The translations under genes were made by a program, and so were the position numbers. From a virus, in the IMG/VR virus record IMGVR_UViG_3300046516_000265, positions 1 through 26,994 of that record: a stretch of 26,994 nt of DNA; one strand, 5' to 3'. Numbering within the stretch: position 1 is the stretch's first letter; every line of letters begins with the position of its first letter. Below are positions 6,651 to 11,544 of this stretch, in pieces. The notes beneath the pieces were generated by a model that was not told the DNA's origin, did not search any database, and saw only the letters and a program-made list of their open reading frames with translations.

Positions 6651-7055
6651 TCAGACCGTGGCCGTGCGCTCTACCAGCTCCAGGCCGTCGATGGCACCGC
6701 GGAGCATGGTGTAGATCTCGCGTGCGCTGCGGTAGCCACCGCCGAACGGGGTACGAACTCCAGTGCACGGCAGGCCATCGCGGTTGGGGTCCGTCCCGTC
6801 CAGGCCGATGATCTGATGGACCTGCCAGCCGCCATAGGCACCGGACAGGGCCAAGCCACCAGTGATGACGTAGAAGCTGTCGACCTCGCGGCGGTGGAGC
6901 AAGTGGGCGGGGAAGACGCTCCCCGACTGCTTTACGTAGGTGATGGGTGGAGCGTCCGGCCCACCAGTCGTGTAGTGGCCATACGGCAGGCCGGCCCGCT
7001 CACAGTAGACACGTAGGGCCTGCTCAGCATCCTTGCGCGTGATTCGATCGCTCAT
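6651..7055 (-). CDS. phage hypothetical protein, YGGW...PFGG..RSAREIY family
   Basis: 134 residues from the ATG at 7055, which has a good ribosome site (AGGAAAGGA five bases upstream). A GTG ten codons earlier (7085) would run into the structured leader and is less likely. The product has an N-terminal helix (ITRKDAEQALRVYCERAG), a central Gly-rich part with SGAYGGWQVHQI, and a C-terminal PFGGGYRSAREIYTML. This layout (YGG-x-hydrophobic, then PFG, then SAREMY/L) is shared by a small-protein family frequent in mycobacteriophages. Its role is unknown. Confidence 0.75.
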   Translation of the reverse strand: MSDRITRKDAEQALRVYCERAGLPYGHYTTGGPDAPPITYVKQSGSVFPAHLLHRREVDSFYVITGGLALSGAYGGWQVHQIIGLDGTDPNRDGLPCTGVRTPFGGGYRSAREIYTMLRGAIDGLELVERTATV

Positions 7056-7074
7056 GTCTTCCTTTCCTGGTAGT

Positions 7075-7127
7075 GGACCATCCACACCGTGCGACCCCGC
7101 TCACGCGGGATCGTGGCGCTATGGACG
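7075..7127 (-). promoter_or_regulatory. 53-nt structured leader element, copy A
   Basis: Conserved ends GGACCATCCACACCGTG (7075-7091) and GGCGCTATGGACG (7115-7127, plus-strand reading) enclose a hairpin (CCCGC-TCAC-GCGGG core, 7096-7109). Copy B at 7322-7374 has the same ends, the same total length and a stem at the same positions with different bases. Copy A ends 19 bp before the start codon of the minus-strand gene at 7055. It could be a transcribed regulatory leader, a protein-binding RNA or DNA element, or a terminator/attenuator between genes. Confidence 0.6.
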
Positions 7128-7129
7128 CT

Positions 7130-7300
7130 CTAACGCCCCGTAATGGCTGCGTAGGCCATCCCGCGGGCATCGGCCACGGACTCCCCATCGGGAGGGAATC
7201 CGCCACGCTGTAGCCAGTCCAGAAGCGCGGCGCCTAGTTCCTTGCGCTCGTCATCATCCGTGGTCGTGCACATCGCCCGGAAGCATGCTGTAGGGTCCAT
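7130..7300 (-). CDS. 56-residue phage protein (LLDWL.RGGFPP)
   Basis: Starts at the ATG at 7300, preceded by GAAAGGG six bases upstream; the upstream in-frame ATG at 7315 would leave that ribosome site inside the gene. The product MDPTACFRAMCTTTDDDERKELGAALLDWLQRGGFPP resembles small helical actinophage proteins whose helix ends in DWLxRGGFxP. Function is unknown. Structured elements lie on both sides of it, so it may be translated as a separately controlled cistron. Confidence 0.65.
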   Translation of the reverse strand: MDPTACFRAMCTTTDDDERKELGAALLDWLQRGGFPPDGESVADARGMAYAAITGR

Positions 7301-7321
7301 GACCTGCCCTTTCATATGGTG

Positions 7322-7374
7322 GGACCATCCACACCGTGTGAGCCTGCCTAGACAGGCTCAAGGCGCTATGGACG
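7322..7374 (-). promoter_or_regulatory. 53-nt structured leader element, copy B
   Basis: Same conserved ends as copy A, with a different stem: TGAGCCTG (7339-7346) pairs with CAGGCTCA (7353-7360). It ends 21 bp before the start codon of the minus-strand gene at 7300. Its first nine minus-strand bases (CGTCCATAG) also encode the last two codons and the stop of the zinc-finger gene at 7366-7542. Confidence 0.6.
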
Positions 7375-7542
7375 TTCAGTGATTCCTTCGATCACCTCAG
7401 CCATGACAGGCCAGATGGTCTGGAGCACACCGTCATGCCAGCGCCCCTCATGGTTGCGAAGTGACTGCAGAGACGTAGACGGTGGGAAGGTGGCGCCGCA
7501 GTCACAGCACTGGTACCGAGTGATGACCTGCTTGGCATCCAT
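7366..7542 (-). CDS. 58-residue C2H2-like zinc-finger protein
   Basis: Read directly on the minus strand from the ATG at 7542, which overlaps the stop of the upstream membrane peptide (TGATG). The product contains CCDCGATFPPSTSLQSLRNH followed by EGRWH: Cys12-x2-Cys15, then 15 residues, then His31-x4-His36. The Phe and Leu positions are those of a C2H2 finger. The C-terminus is a hydrophobic helix (VLQTIWPVMAEVIEGI). It ends at a TAG inside structured element B. A nucleic-acid-binding or protein-binding regulator is the natural inference; the target is unknown. Confidence 0.65.
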   Translation of the reverse strand: MDAKQVITRYQCCDCGATFPPSTSLQSLRNHEGRWHDGVLQTIWPVMAEVIEGITERP

Positions 7543-7628
7543 CAGGACACCAGCCAGGCCAGAAGGGTGACCAGGGCCACCGCACCAGCGACACGTGCGA
7601 CTAGCAGGCTCACAGCGCGCCTAGTCAT
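7542..7628 (-). CDS. 28-residue hydrophobic membrane peptide
   Basis: A tiny ORF coupled at both ends: its ATG overlaps the stop of the upstream gene (ATGA at 7625-7628) and its TGA overlaps the next ATG. The sequence is MTRRAVSLLVARVAGAVALV then TLLAWLVS, an N-terminal basic pair followed by one membrane-spanning segment with N-in orientation expected. Small membrane peptides of this form are often missed. Function is unknown. Confidence 0.55.
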   Translation of the reverse strand: MTRRAVSLLVARVAGAVALVTLLAWLVS

Positions 7629-7978
7629 GAGTCATCCCCATCGGGATCGCCGTACGCGGATGGGATGGGCTGGTTGCAGTGATCGCACACCAGCTCCGGC
7701 CCTTCCCAGTGCACATCGGCGTCGTCCACCAGCCAACCATCGTGGTCCCCGGTGAAATGGACTTCTGCCTGGGTGTTCATGCACTGAGCGCACAACGTCC
7801 CCGAGTCATCCATCAGGTAGAAGATGGGATACCCACCAGGCCACGCGTAGGCAGGCCACGCCCCGTCTTCTTTGCCAACCTTGCGTGCGATGGCGTCACG
7901 TGCCAGCACTTCATCCGCGCTCTCCTGGTCATGAGCTGCGCAAGCATCCCCGTATTCGACCCACTCGGCCCCGGTCAT
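7625..7978 (-). CDS. phage protein with two CxxC pairs, candidate zinc binder
   Basis: 117 residues. After an N-terminal helical region there is GGYPIFYLMDDSGTLCAQCMN, then an acidic segment (DADVHWEGPE), then LVCDHCNQPIPSAYGD. The two CxxC pairs probably share a zinc ion. This arrangement (YP-[IL]-x-Y, CxxC, W-E, CDxC, IPSAY) matches small proteins I recognise from actinophages, none with a proven role. Its start overlaps the upstream stop by ATGA. Soluble, acidic C-terminus. Confidence 0.75.
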   Translation of the reverse strand: MTGAEWVEYGDACAAHDQESADEVLARDAIARKVGKEDGAWPAYAWPGGYPIFYLMDDSGTLCAQCMNTQAEVHFTGDHDGWLVDDADVHWEGPELVCDHCNQPIPSAYGDPDGDDS

Positions 7979-8157
7979 GACTGCACCAGCTCAGGCCAGC
8001 AGGTAGCGCAGTAGACCGCGTTCGGCTCTAGGAACAGGAAGGAGCGCACCCATCCACCATCGGCGCCGCACACGGTGCGTTCGTCGGATGTGCGCTCAGG
8101 ATGTGAATGCTGGTGAACAACACCAGACTCAGGATCGACAGGAACGTACCCGCTCAT
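7975..8157 (-). CDS. 60-residue small protein with CATC pair
   Basis: ATG at 8157 with a good ribosome site (GAGAGGAG, 6-7 nt upstream). The product has VHQHSHPERTSDERTVCG, then VRSFLFLEPNAVYCATCWPELV. One Cys at about residue 30 plus CATC, with His residues, could coordinate zinc. No family is identified. The leader contains two consecutive hairpins. It ends in an ATGA overlap with the next gene. Confidence 0.65.
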   Translation of the reverse strand: MSGYVPVDPESGVVHQHSHPERTSDERTVCGADGGWVRSFLFLEPNAVYCATCWPELVQS

Positions 8158-8174
8158 GACATTCTCCTCTCAGA

Positions 8175-8214
8175 GCAGCACAAACGCTGCGAGACCAGCA
8201 CCCGGAGATGCTGG
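8175..8214 (-). other. two tandem hairpins in the leader of the 7975-8157 gene
   Basis: CCAGCA/TGCTGG (8195-8200 with 8209-8214) and GCAGC/GCTGC (8175-8179 with 8186-8190) are short perfect inverted repeats just upstream of the ribosome site on the minus strand. They could form an attenuator-like or stabilising leader structure. No T run follows, so a simple terminator is unlikely. Confidence 0.4.
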
Positions 8215-8225
8215 CGGCGCAACGT

Positions 8226-8411
8226 TCAGGCTGGGAGCAGATTGTGAGGCGAGAAACGCAGCCGGCGGCCGGAACGATCCAGGTGGACAGTTACCTTCGA
8301 CCTTCCCACCAGCACAACAGTCCCGAAACGATCCCCAAAGATCCAAGCATCCGTCGCCGGATGAGTCTCCACACGCTGTCCAACTGCGAAATCTGCGAGC
8401 TGGTAGTCCAT
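8226..8411 (-). CDS. 61-residue phage protein (VG.RV..HPATD.W..GDR.GTV family)
   Basis: Start chosen at the ATG at 8411 (GGGGAAC about five bases upstream); an in-frame ATG at 8441 would add ten residues. The product is a small beta-rich protein: FAVGQRVETHPATDAWIFGD, then RFGTVVLVGRSKVTVHLDRSG, then RRLRFSPHNLLPA. This KOW/SH3-like pattern (VGDRV, HP-x-T-D, GDR-x-G-x-V, H-x-D-R-S-G) is typical of a small family widespread in actinophages. Function is unknown. It is the first confident gene behind the leftward promoter at 8460-8489. Confidence 0.75.
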   Translation of the reverse strand: MDYQLADFAVGQRVETHPATDAWIFGDRFGTVVLVGRSKVTVHLDRSGRRLRFSPHNLLPA

Positions 8412-8459
8412 CACCGTTCCCCATCCTGGCCAGCACCCCATGCGCCTGCCGATATAGCA

Positions 8460-8489
8460 ATGCTACGGCAACTAGCAAGCCTGCGTCAA
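8460..8489 (-). promoter_or_regulatory. leftward promoter (TTGACG - 18 - TAGCAT) with operator-like palindrome
   Basis: On the minus strand TTGACG (8489-8484) is followed by an 18-nt spacer and TAGCAT (8465-8460), close to the sigma70/SigA consensus. The predicted start is near 8452, about 40 nt upstream of the first gene start at 8411. The -10 box overlaps a perfect 11-bp palindrome TAGCAATGCTA (8455-8465), a natural place for a repressor to bind. Confidence 0.6.
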
Positions 8490-8577
8490 GCCCGTTTCAC
8501 TGTAAATCCGCACTCATTTGCGCCCGTTCACCACCAGCACGCTGCGGATACACCAGGCTAGAGCGGATAAGAAACAC

Positions 8578-8732
8578 CAGGTCACAGCGTTCTGGTGGTG
8601 TGGGCCGTTAGAGCATGACCATGGGCACGATGGTCGTAAACGTGCAGGTCACAGCGTTGCACGTGCTCGAGCGCTGGCACACAGCACACGCAGGCCAGCA
8701 GCTCACGACCTGGGCGAACGTGCAGGCCACAG
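8578..8732. repeat. direct repeats in the divergent control region
   Basis: CAGGTCACAGCGTT occurs at 8578-8591 and 8645-8658. AACGTGCAGG(T/C)CACAG occurs at 8639-8654 and 8717-8732. CACCAGG also occurs at 8551-8557 and 8575-8581, each just after GCGGATA. The repeats lie between the leftward promoter and the rightward operators, in a stretch (8490-8810) with no confident gene. They could be protein-binding sites or the trace of a local duplication. Confidence 0.5.
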
Positions 8733-8788
8733 GTCTGACCGGGGCATGTGCCGAGGCCGCCCCCCCAAAGCCGAAGGCTTAGTCCCAC
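8582..8788 (-). CDS. doubtful 68-residue Cys/His-rich ORF
   Basis: A minus-strand ORF from a GTG at 8788 with a weak ribosome-like GGAAAG upstream. It encodes two related Cys/His blocks (CGLHVRPGRELLACVCC and CDLHVYDHRAHGHAL), which correspond to the direct repeats in the DNA. Metal binding would be possible. There is no coupling to another gene, no recognised family and no ATG start, and the region may simply be regulatory. Listed because no better gene occupies it. Confidence 0.22.
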   Translation of the reverse strand: MGLSLRLWGGGLGTCPGQTCGLHVRPGRELLACVCCVPALEHVQRCDLHVYDHRAHGHALTAHTTRTL

Positions 8789-8811
8789 AGGGGTTCTTTC
8801 CGGTTTGGTAG

Positions 8812-8859
8812 ATACACCGCTGTACTACCCTTGACATACATCGCTGTATCTGCCAGTGT
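8812..8859 (+). promoter_or_regulatory. rightward promoter with two TACA-N4-TGTA operators
   Basis: TTGACA at 8831-8836, a 17-nt spacer and CAGTGT at 8854-8859 place the transcription start at about 8866, the A of the start codon, so the mRNA is probably leaderless; no Shine-Dalgarno is visible. Two inverted repeats of one design flank or overlap the -35 box: ATACA-CCGC-TGTAC (8812-8825) and ATACA-TCGC-TGTAT (8836-8849), with centres 24 bp apart. A degenerate third site (TGTAGCGGTA) covers 8857-8866. The ribbon-helix-helix product of the first gene is the obvious candidate ligand. Confidence 0.6.
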
Positions 8860-8865
8860 AGCGGT

Positions 8866-9309
8866 ATGGCCGAGCAGATGACTCAGATCATTGTGCGTGT
8901 TCCGAGGGGGGTGCGGGAGTGGTTGGAGGCCGTTCTGGTGGAGTCGGGGGTTCCGATGTCGGTGACGGTTCGTCGGTGCCTCGAGGCGGAGATGGAACGG
9001 TCGTTGGGGTCCAGGATGTCGGGTCCGGGGGGGTCGACCAGTGGTTCGTCTTCTACGTCGGAGAGTGGATCGAGTTCGACAAGGGGACCGCGTTCGAGTT
9101 CAAGCGCCGGTTCGGGTCCGAGTCGTTCATCTGCGACGGACTTCCAGCGCCCTGCGCCGGGGAGAGAGTCGACGCCTCGTGCAGCCTCCGTACCTGCCTC
9201 GAGCACGCGCCCCTCGCACGTCCACAAGCCGAAGTCTCAGGCGGGGAACTTCTCGATCTGCGATTGCGGGGCGACGAAGACTACGGCCGGCGAGTGGAGG
9301 CTGCCGTGA
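8866..9309 (+). CDS. ribbon-helix-helix regulator with Ser-rich linker and CxC tail
   Basis: 147 residues. The N-terminus has the Arc/CopG/MetJ layout: a strand (TQIIVRVP), a first helix (GVREWLEAVLVESG), a turn, and a second helix (SVTVRRCLEAEMERSLG). Residues about 50-110 are an unusual Ser/Gly/Arg-rich linker. The last 30 residues contain HKPKS..N..ICDCGATKTTAGEWR, a CxCG...GEWR ending seen in other actinobacterial and phage proteins. It is predicted to dimerise and bind the TACA-N4-TGTA sites in front of it, repressing its own operon. Translation is probably leaderless. Another frame stays open across the linker, but the conserved ends support this frame. Confidence 0.8.
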   Translation: MAEQMTQIIVRVPRGVREWLEAVLVESGVPMSVTVRRCLEAEMERSLGSRMSGPGGSTSGSSSTSESGSSSTRGPRSSSSAGSGPSRSSATDFQRPAPGRESTPRAASVPASSTRPSHVHKPKSQAGNFSICDCGATKTTAGEWRLP

Positions 9310-9500
9310 ACCCGGACGAAGGCCAGGGCGAGGATCTGTTCCCCGCTCCGGATCGTGAGCCGGCTGTGTCGCTGGTGGTTGCCCTGTCGGCGCCGCAGTG
9401 GGCGACCCTCCGTTTCTTGGCTTCCGCGGCCGGGTGCACGGAGACGGAGATGTTGCGCAAGTTGATCGAAGACGCCCCGCTACGGAAGGCCCGGACATGA
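9306..9500 (+). CDS. second small ribbon-helix-helix-like protein
   Basis: 64 residues from a GTG overlapping the previous stop (GTGA). After an acidic N-terminal tail the sequence is AVSLVVALSAPQWATLRFLA then a turn (SAAGC) then TETEMLRKLIED. This is strand-helix-helix, as in ribbon-helix-helix or antitoxin-like DNA-binding domains. It may form homodimers or mixed dimers with the preceding regulator. No toxin gene follows that I can recognise. The frame is open upstream to about 8919, but that part is a shadow of the first gene. Confidence 0.65.
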   Translation: MNPDEGQGEDLFPAPDREPAVSLVVALSAPQWATLRFLASAAGCTETEMLRKLIEDAPLRKART

Positions 9501-9715
9501 ACAAGGCCGACCAGGAGTACGTGGACCGGTTGCTCCGGATGATCGACGGCTTGGAACGCAACGTCGCCGGTCTCCTCGCAGAGAACCGCGACAAACGGCA
9601 GGAGCGGCGCTTGGAGATCCTGCGGCTCCTCATCCCCGTCTACGCCACCGACCCAGCCCCCACGATCGTCGCGACCGCACAAACCCTTACCGCCTGGTTG
9701 GAGACCACCCCATGA
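9497..9715 (+). CDS. 72-residue coiled-coil protein
   Basis: Starts at the ATG overlapping the previous stop. Residues about 4-45 form a strongly charged amphipathic helix (EYVDRLLRMIDGLERNVAGL continuing AENRDKRQERRLEILRLL). A shorter C-terminal helix (APTIVATAQTLTAWLE) follows. It is probably an oligomer or a partner protein. No family is recognised. It overlaps the start of the surface protein gene by ATGA. Confidence 0.65.
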   Translation: MNKADQEYVDRLLRMIDGLERNVAGLLAENRDKRQERRLEILRLLIPVYATDPAPTIVATAQTLTAWLETTP

Positions 9716-10389
9716 AGAAGCTCCTCGCCCTCATCCCTCTCACCCTGCTGGGTGTGTTCGTCATGGCTGGGGTGGCTTCCGCTCACACCGCCCAGGTGTC
9801 CGTGTCTCCGGCCACTTGCATCTCGACCACGGCGTGGAAGTTCACGTTGACGGTGGTGCCCACCGATCTCGACAAGGCCCCGGTGGCGACTGTCTCCAAC
9901 TCGGCCGGCCCGTACACGGTCCACACGTTCCCCTACTCCACGGTGTTCACGGAACAGTCAGCCCATGCCACCGTGTCCGTGGCGATCCAGTGGAACGACG
10001 GGGTGGCGTACAACTCCGGACCGCTCACCGTCAACGCCCCCCCAGGCGGATGCAGCCCCACGTCCACGACGGCGCCGACACCTACTACTACGACGTGTGA
10101 TCGGGCGGTCCCACCCCGAACCGACTGCGGTGCCCCTGTCCCGCCGACCGTCCCCACCACGATCACCCCCATCGTTGAGCCGACGTCGATCGCGCCGCCG
10201 GACACAACGACGACGGTCCCCCCGGTAGCCACCACCATCCGGCGGGGACCGTCAACCACCCGCCCCGTCTCAGCAGCTCTCCCCGTCACCGGGGCTGGTG
10301 ACACCGCCGGCATGGTGGTCGCCGCCCTGTTCGCCATCAGCCTCGGCTCCGTCCTGGTGTACAGCGTCAAGCGTCGGACGGTGCGGTGA
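9712..10389 (+). CDS. LPXTG cell-wall-anchored surface protein
   Basis: 225 residues with all parts of a sortase substrate. A signal peptide (MKKLLALIPL...VASA, cleavage expected after residue 24) precedes a beta-rich, Ig-like domain with two Cys (about 25-112). A Thr/Pro-rich stalk follows (about 113-188). Then come LPVTG at 190-194, a hydrophobic segment (MVVAALFAISLGSVLVYSV) and a basic end (KRRTVR). Host sortase would link it to peptidoglycan. It is encoded in an early/accessory operon, not with virion genes, so it is likely displayed on infected or lysogenic cells. Possible roles are receptor masking, superinfection exclusion or altered adhesion. A decoration of the virion is less likely. 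Confidence 0.85.
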   Translation: MKKLLALIPLTLLGVFVMAGVASAHTAQVSVSPATCISTTAWKFTLTVVPTDLDKAPVATVSNSAGPYTVHTFPYSTVFTEQSAHATVSVAIQWNDGVAYNSGPLTVNAPPGGCSPTSTTAPTPTTTTCDRAVPPRTDCGAPVPPTVPTTITPIVEPTSIAPPDTTTTVPPVATTIRRGPSTTRPVSAALPVTGAGDTAGMVVAALFAISLGSVLVYSVKRRTVR

Positions 10390-10640
10390 TGGGGAAGCGA
10401 CGCATCACCATCCTCGTGGACGAAGAACGGCGGCATGTAGGCGGCCTTCAGCAATACCTAGAGGACGCCTGGGGCATCACCGTCGAGTCGGTTCAGGACA
10501 TTCCCCAACCGGTCACCCAAAAGTTCGAGGTGACCATCATCAGCCCGCCCGAACTCCGCACGGGCGCTTCGCAAATCCGGAGCTGGCTAAGTCAAGCCGG
10601 CAACTACCGGGACATAACGGTCGCCGAGGTCACCCCGTGA
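10389..10640 (+). CDS. 83-residue hypothetical protein
   Basis: ATG at 10389 overlapping the previous TGA (TGATG); a GTG one codon earlier is an alternative. The sequence alternates strands and helices: RRITILVDEERRHVGGLQQY, VESVQDIP, FEVTIISPPE, ASQIRSWLSQAG, DITVAEVTP. This is a compact alpha/beta fold with no catalytic motif I can name. The gene is coupled to the LPXTG gene upstream and to a short ORF downstream by GTGA. Confidence 0.65.
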   Translation: MGKRRITILVDEERRHVGGLQQYLEDAWGITVESVQDIPQPVTQKFEVTIISPPELRTGASQIRSWLSQAGNYRDITVAEVTP

Positions 10641-10762
10641 CCGCCGCCGACGACACACCCCGCCGGCCACCCGTCACCCCGCACACGGATGGCAACCCGT
10701 GGCCGTGGGCGGCACGCACCACCGACGCCCGCCGTGAAGCACTCGACGAGACGGTGCTGTGA
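10637..10762 (+). CDS. 41-residue Pro/Arg-rich mini-protein
   Basis: GTG start overlapping the previous stop. The product is VTAADDTPRRPPVTPHTDGN then PWPWAARTTDARREALDETVL. It is disordered at first, with a short C-terminal helix. It ends with a TGA overlapping the GTG of the next gene. No similarity is recognised. Support is limited to exact coupling and codon bias like its neighbours. Confidence 0.5.
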   Translation: MTAADDTPRRPPVTPHTDGNPWPWAARTTDARREALDETVL

Positions 10763-11109
10763 CCCCGGAACGGCTCGCTGAGATCCGGGACATATACGTC
10801 GATGACGGTCCGATAGCAGGCGACGACCACGGCGCGGCAGTAGTCGAGGAACTTCTCAACGCCCTGGACGCCGCGAACGCCGAGAAGGCTGAACTGGAAC
10901 GGTTGCTCCACGTCCAAGAGGAAGCGTTCGACGCCGACACGAAGCTCGCTGTCGCCGCCCTGGACGCTGCGAACGCCGAGAAGGACCGACTGCAAGCATT
11001 CGCTGATGGTGAGCGTCAGGCGCTCATCGAGACGTGCAGGCGGGAGGCGCAACCGGCCGACGAGGACGATCCTCGCGCCGCCGACTGGCTAAACGAGCAC
11101 CAGTCGTGA
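10759..11109 (+). CDS. MTPERLAEIR-type coiled-coil protein, paralogue 1
   Basis: 116 residues from a GTG. It opens with VTPERLAEIRDIYVDDGPIA, the head of a small-protein family common in actinophages and actinobacteria in which an xTxERLAEIR helix is followed by an ALLxExxRL coiled coil. Two copies of LDAANAEK (about residues 36-43 and 68-75) are encoded by nearly identical DNA. The C-terminus is acidic and ends NEHQS. A second paralogue lies at 11153-11401. Function is unknown. Confidence 0.7.
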   Translation: MTPERLAEIRDIYVDDGPIAGDDHGAAVVEELLNALDAANAEKAELERLLHVQEEAFDADTKLAVAALDAANAEKDRLQAFADGERQALIETCRREAQPADEDDPRAADWLNEHQS

Positions 11110-11277
11110 CCCCCGTCGACTGCACCTGCGACGCCCGTATCGAGGCGCGACCGTGACCCCGGAACGGTTGGCTGAGATTCGGGCGTACATCGGCACCGAC
11201 GAAGACGCCCGTTACCGCGGCAAGGCCAGCGAGATGATTGCCGACTGTCTCGCCGCCCTGGACGCTGCGAACGCCGA
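10860..11277 (+). repeat. three copies of a 24-28-bp coding repeat (LDAANA)
   Basis: CGCCCTGGACGC(C/T)GCGAACGC followed by CGA recurs at 10860-10887, 10956-10983 and 11254-11277. The first two lie in one gene and the third in its paralogue. The gene heads GTGACCCCGGAACGG at 10759 and 11153 are likewise nearly identical. This marks recent tandem duplication. Confidence 0.7.
11106..11156 (+). pseudogene. 16-codon chimeric remnant of two neighbouring genes
   Basis: The ORF VTPVDCTCDARIEARP uses GTGA overlaps at both ends like a real gene, but its DNA is a join. Bases 11107-11135 are identical (29/29) to the head of the gene at 11541. Bases 11133-11164 match 11378-11409 at 29 of 32 positions, the tail of the 11153 gene plus the head of the next. 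The two matches share the three bases GCC, the likely recombination point. It is probably a deletion scar that stays in frame with the coupled operon; translation is possible. Confidence 0.6.
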
Positions 11278-11401
11278 CGCCGCACGGTTGGCAGCGTCGG
11301 TAGCGGTCATCCCCCGCGGCGAATCGATCACCGGCATGGTGGAGATCGAAGCGGCGCTGGCTCTCGCCGCTCACCGTGCCCGCATCGAGACGCAACCGTG
11401 A
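11153..11401 (+). CDS. MTPERLAEIR-type protein, paralogue 2
   Basis: 82 residues from a GTG overlapping the previous stop. VTPERLAEIRAYIGTDEDAR is followed by a helix EMIADCLAALDAANADAARLAASVAV, then IPRGESITGMVEIEAALALAAHRARIETQP. It shares the head and the LDAANA repeat with the gene at 10759-11109 but has a different, shorter C-terminus. Unknown function. Its last bases recur at 11133-11164, showing that this segment has been copied or recombined. Confidence 0.7.
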   Translation: MTPERLAEIRAYIGTDEDARYRGKASEMIADCLAALDAANADAARLAASVAVIPRGESITGMVEIEAALALAAHRARIETQP

Positions 11402-11544
11402 CCCCGGAAGGGTGCCCTAGTCGCATGACCGTTGACGGCGGTGTGTTTCACTGCGAACTACCCGCCGGTCACGACGGACGCCACCAGGAAAGCGACCCCG
11501 ACGGGTACTGGTCGTGCAAGTGGACCACAGGCGATGACACATGA
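11398..11544 (+). CDS. 48-residue CELPAGHDG zinc-ribbon-like mini-protein
   Basis: GTG start overlapping the upstream stop. It retains the VTPE head seen in the two paralogues, then gives GCPSRM...FHCELPAGHDGRHQ...WSCKW. The pattern C...CxLPAGHxGxH...W is a small metal-binding family found in actinobacteria and their phages. The first Cys lies before the internal ATG at 11425, so the GTG start is preferred. The stop overlaps the next ATG (ATGA). Function is unknown. Confidence 0.65.
   Translation: MTPEGCPSRMTVDGGVFHCELPAGHDGRHQESDPDGYWSCKWTTGDDT

Noticed and set aside
8615-8782. 55-codon plus-strand ORF beginning MTMGTMVV in the control region
   Set aside because: No ribosome site, no coupling, covers the direct repeats, and no recognisable protein features.
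9127-9633. Long minus-strand ORF (168 residues) opposite the ribbon-helix-helix genes
   Set aside because: Arg/Pro/Ser-rich composition typical of antisense frames in GC-rich DNA; plus-strand genes there have recognisable domains and coupled starts.
9306-9715. Toxin-antitoxin pair (RHH antitoxin plus following gene)
   Set aside because: The following 72-residue protein is a plain charged coiled coil with no RelE, MazF, VapC or other toxin motif, so a TA call is not supported.
10060-10280. Thr/Pro-codon repeats resembling tandem DNA repeats or CRISPR-like units
   Set aside because: They are irregular ACC/ACG/CCC codons of the surface-protein stalk without a fixed repeat unit or spacers.
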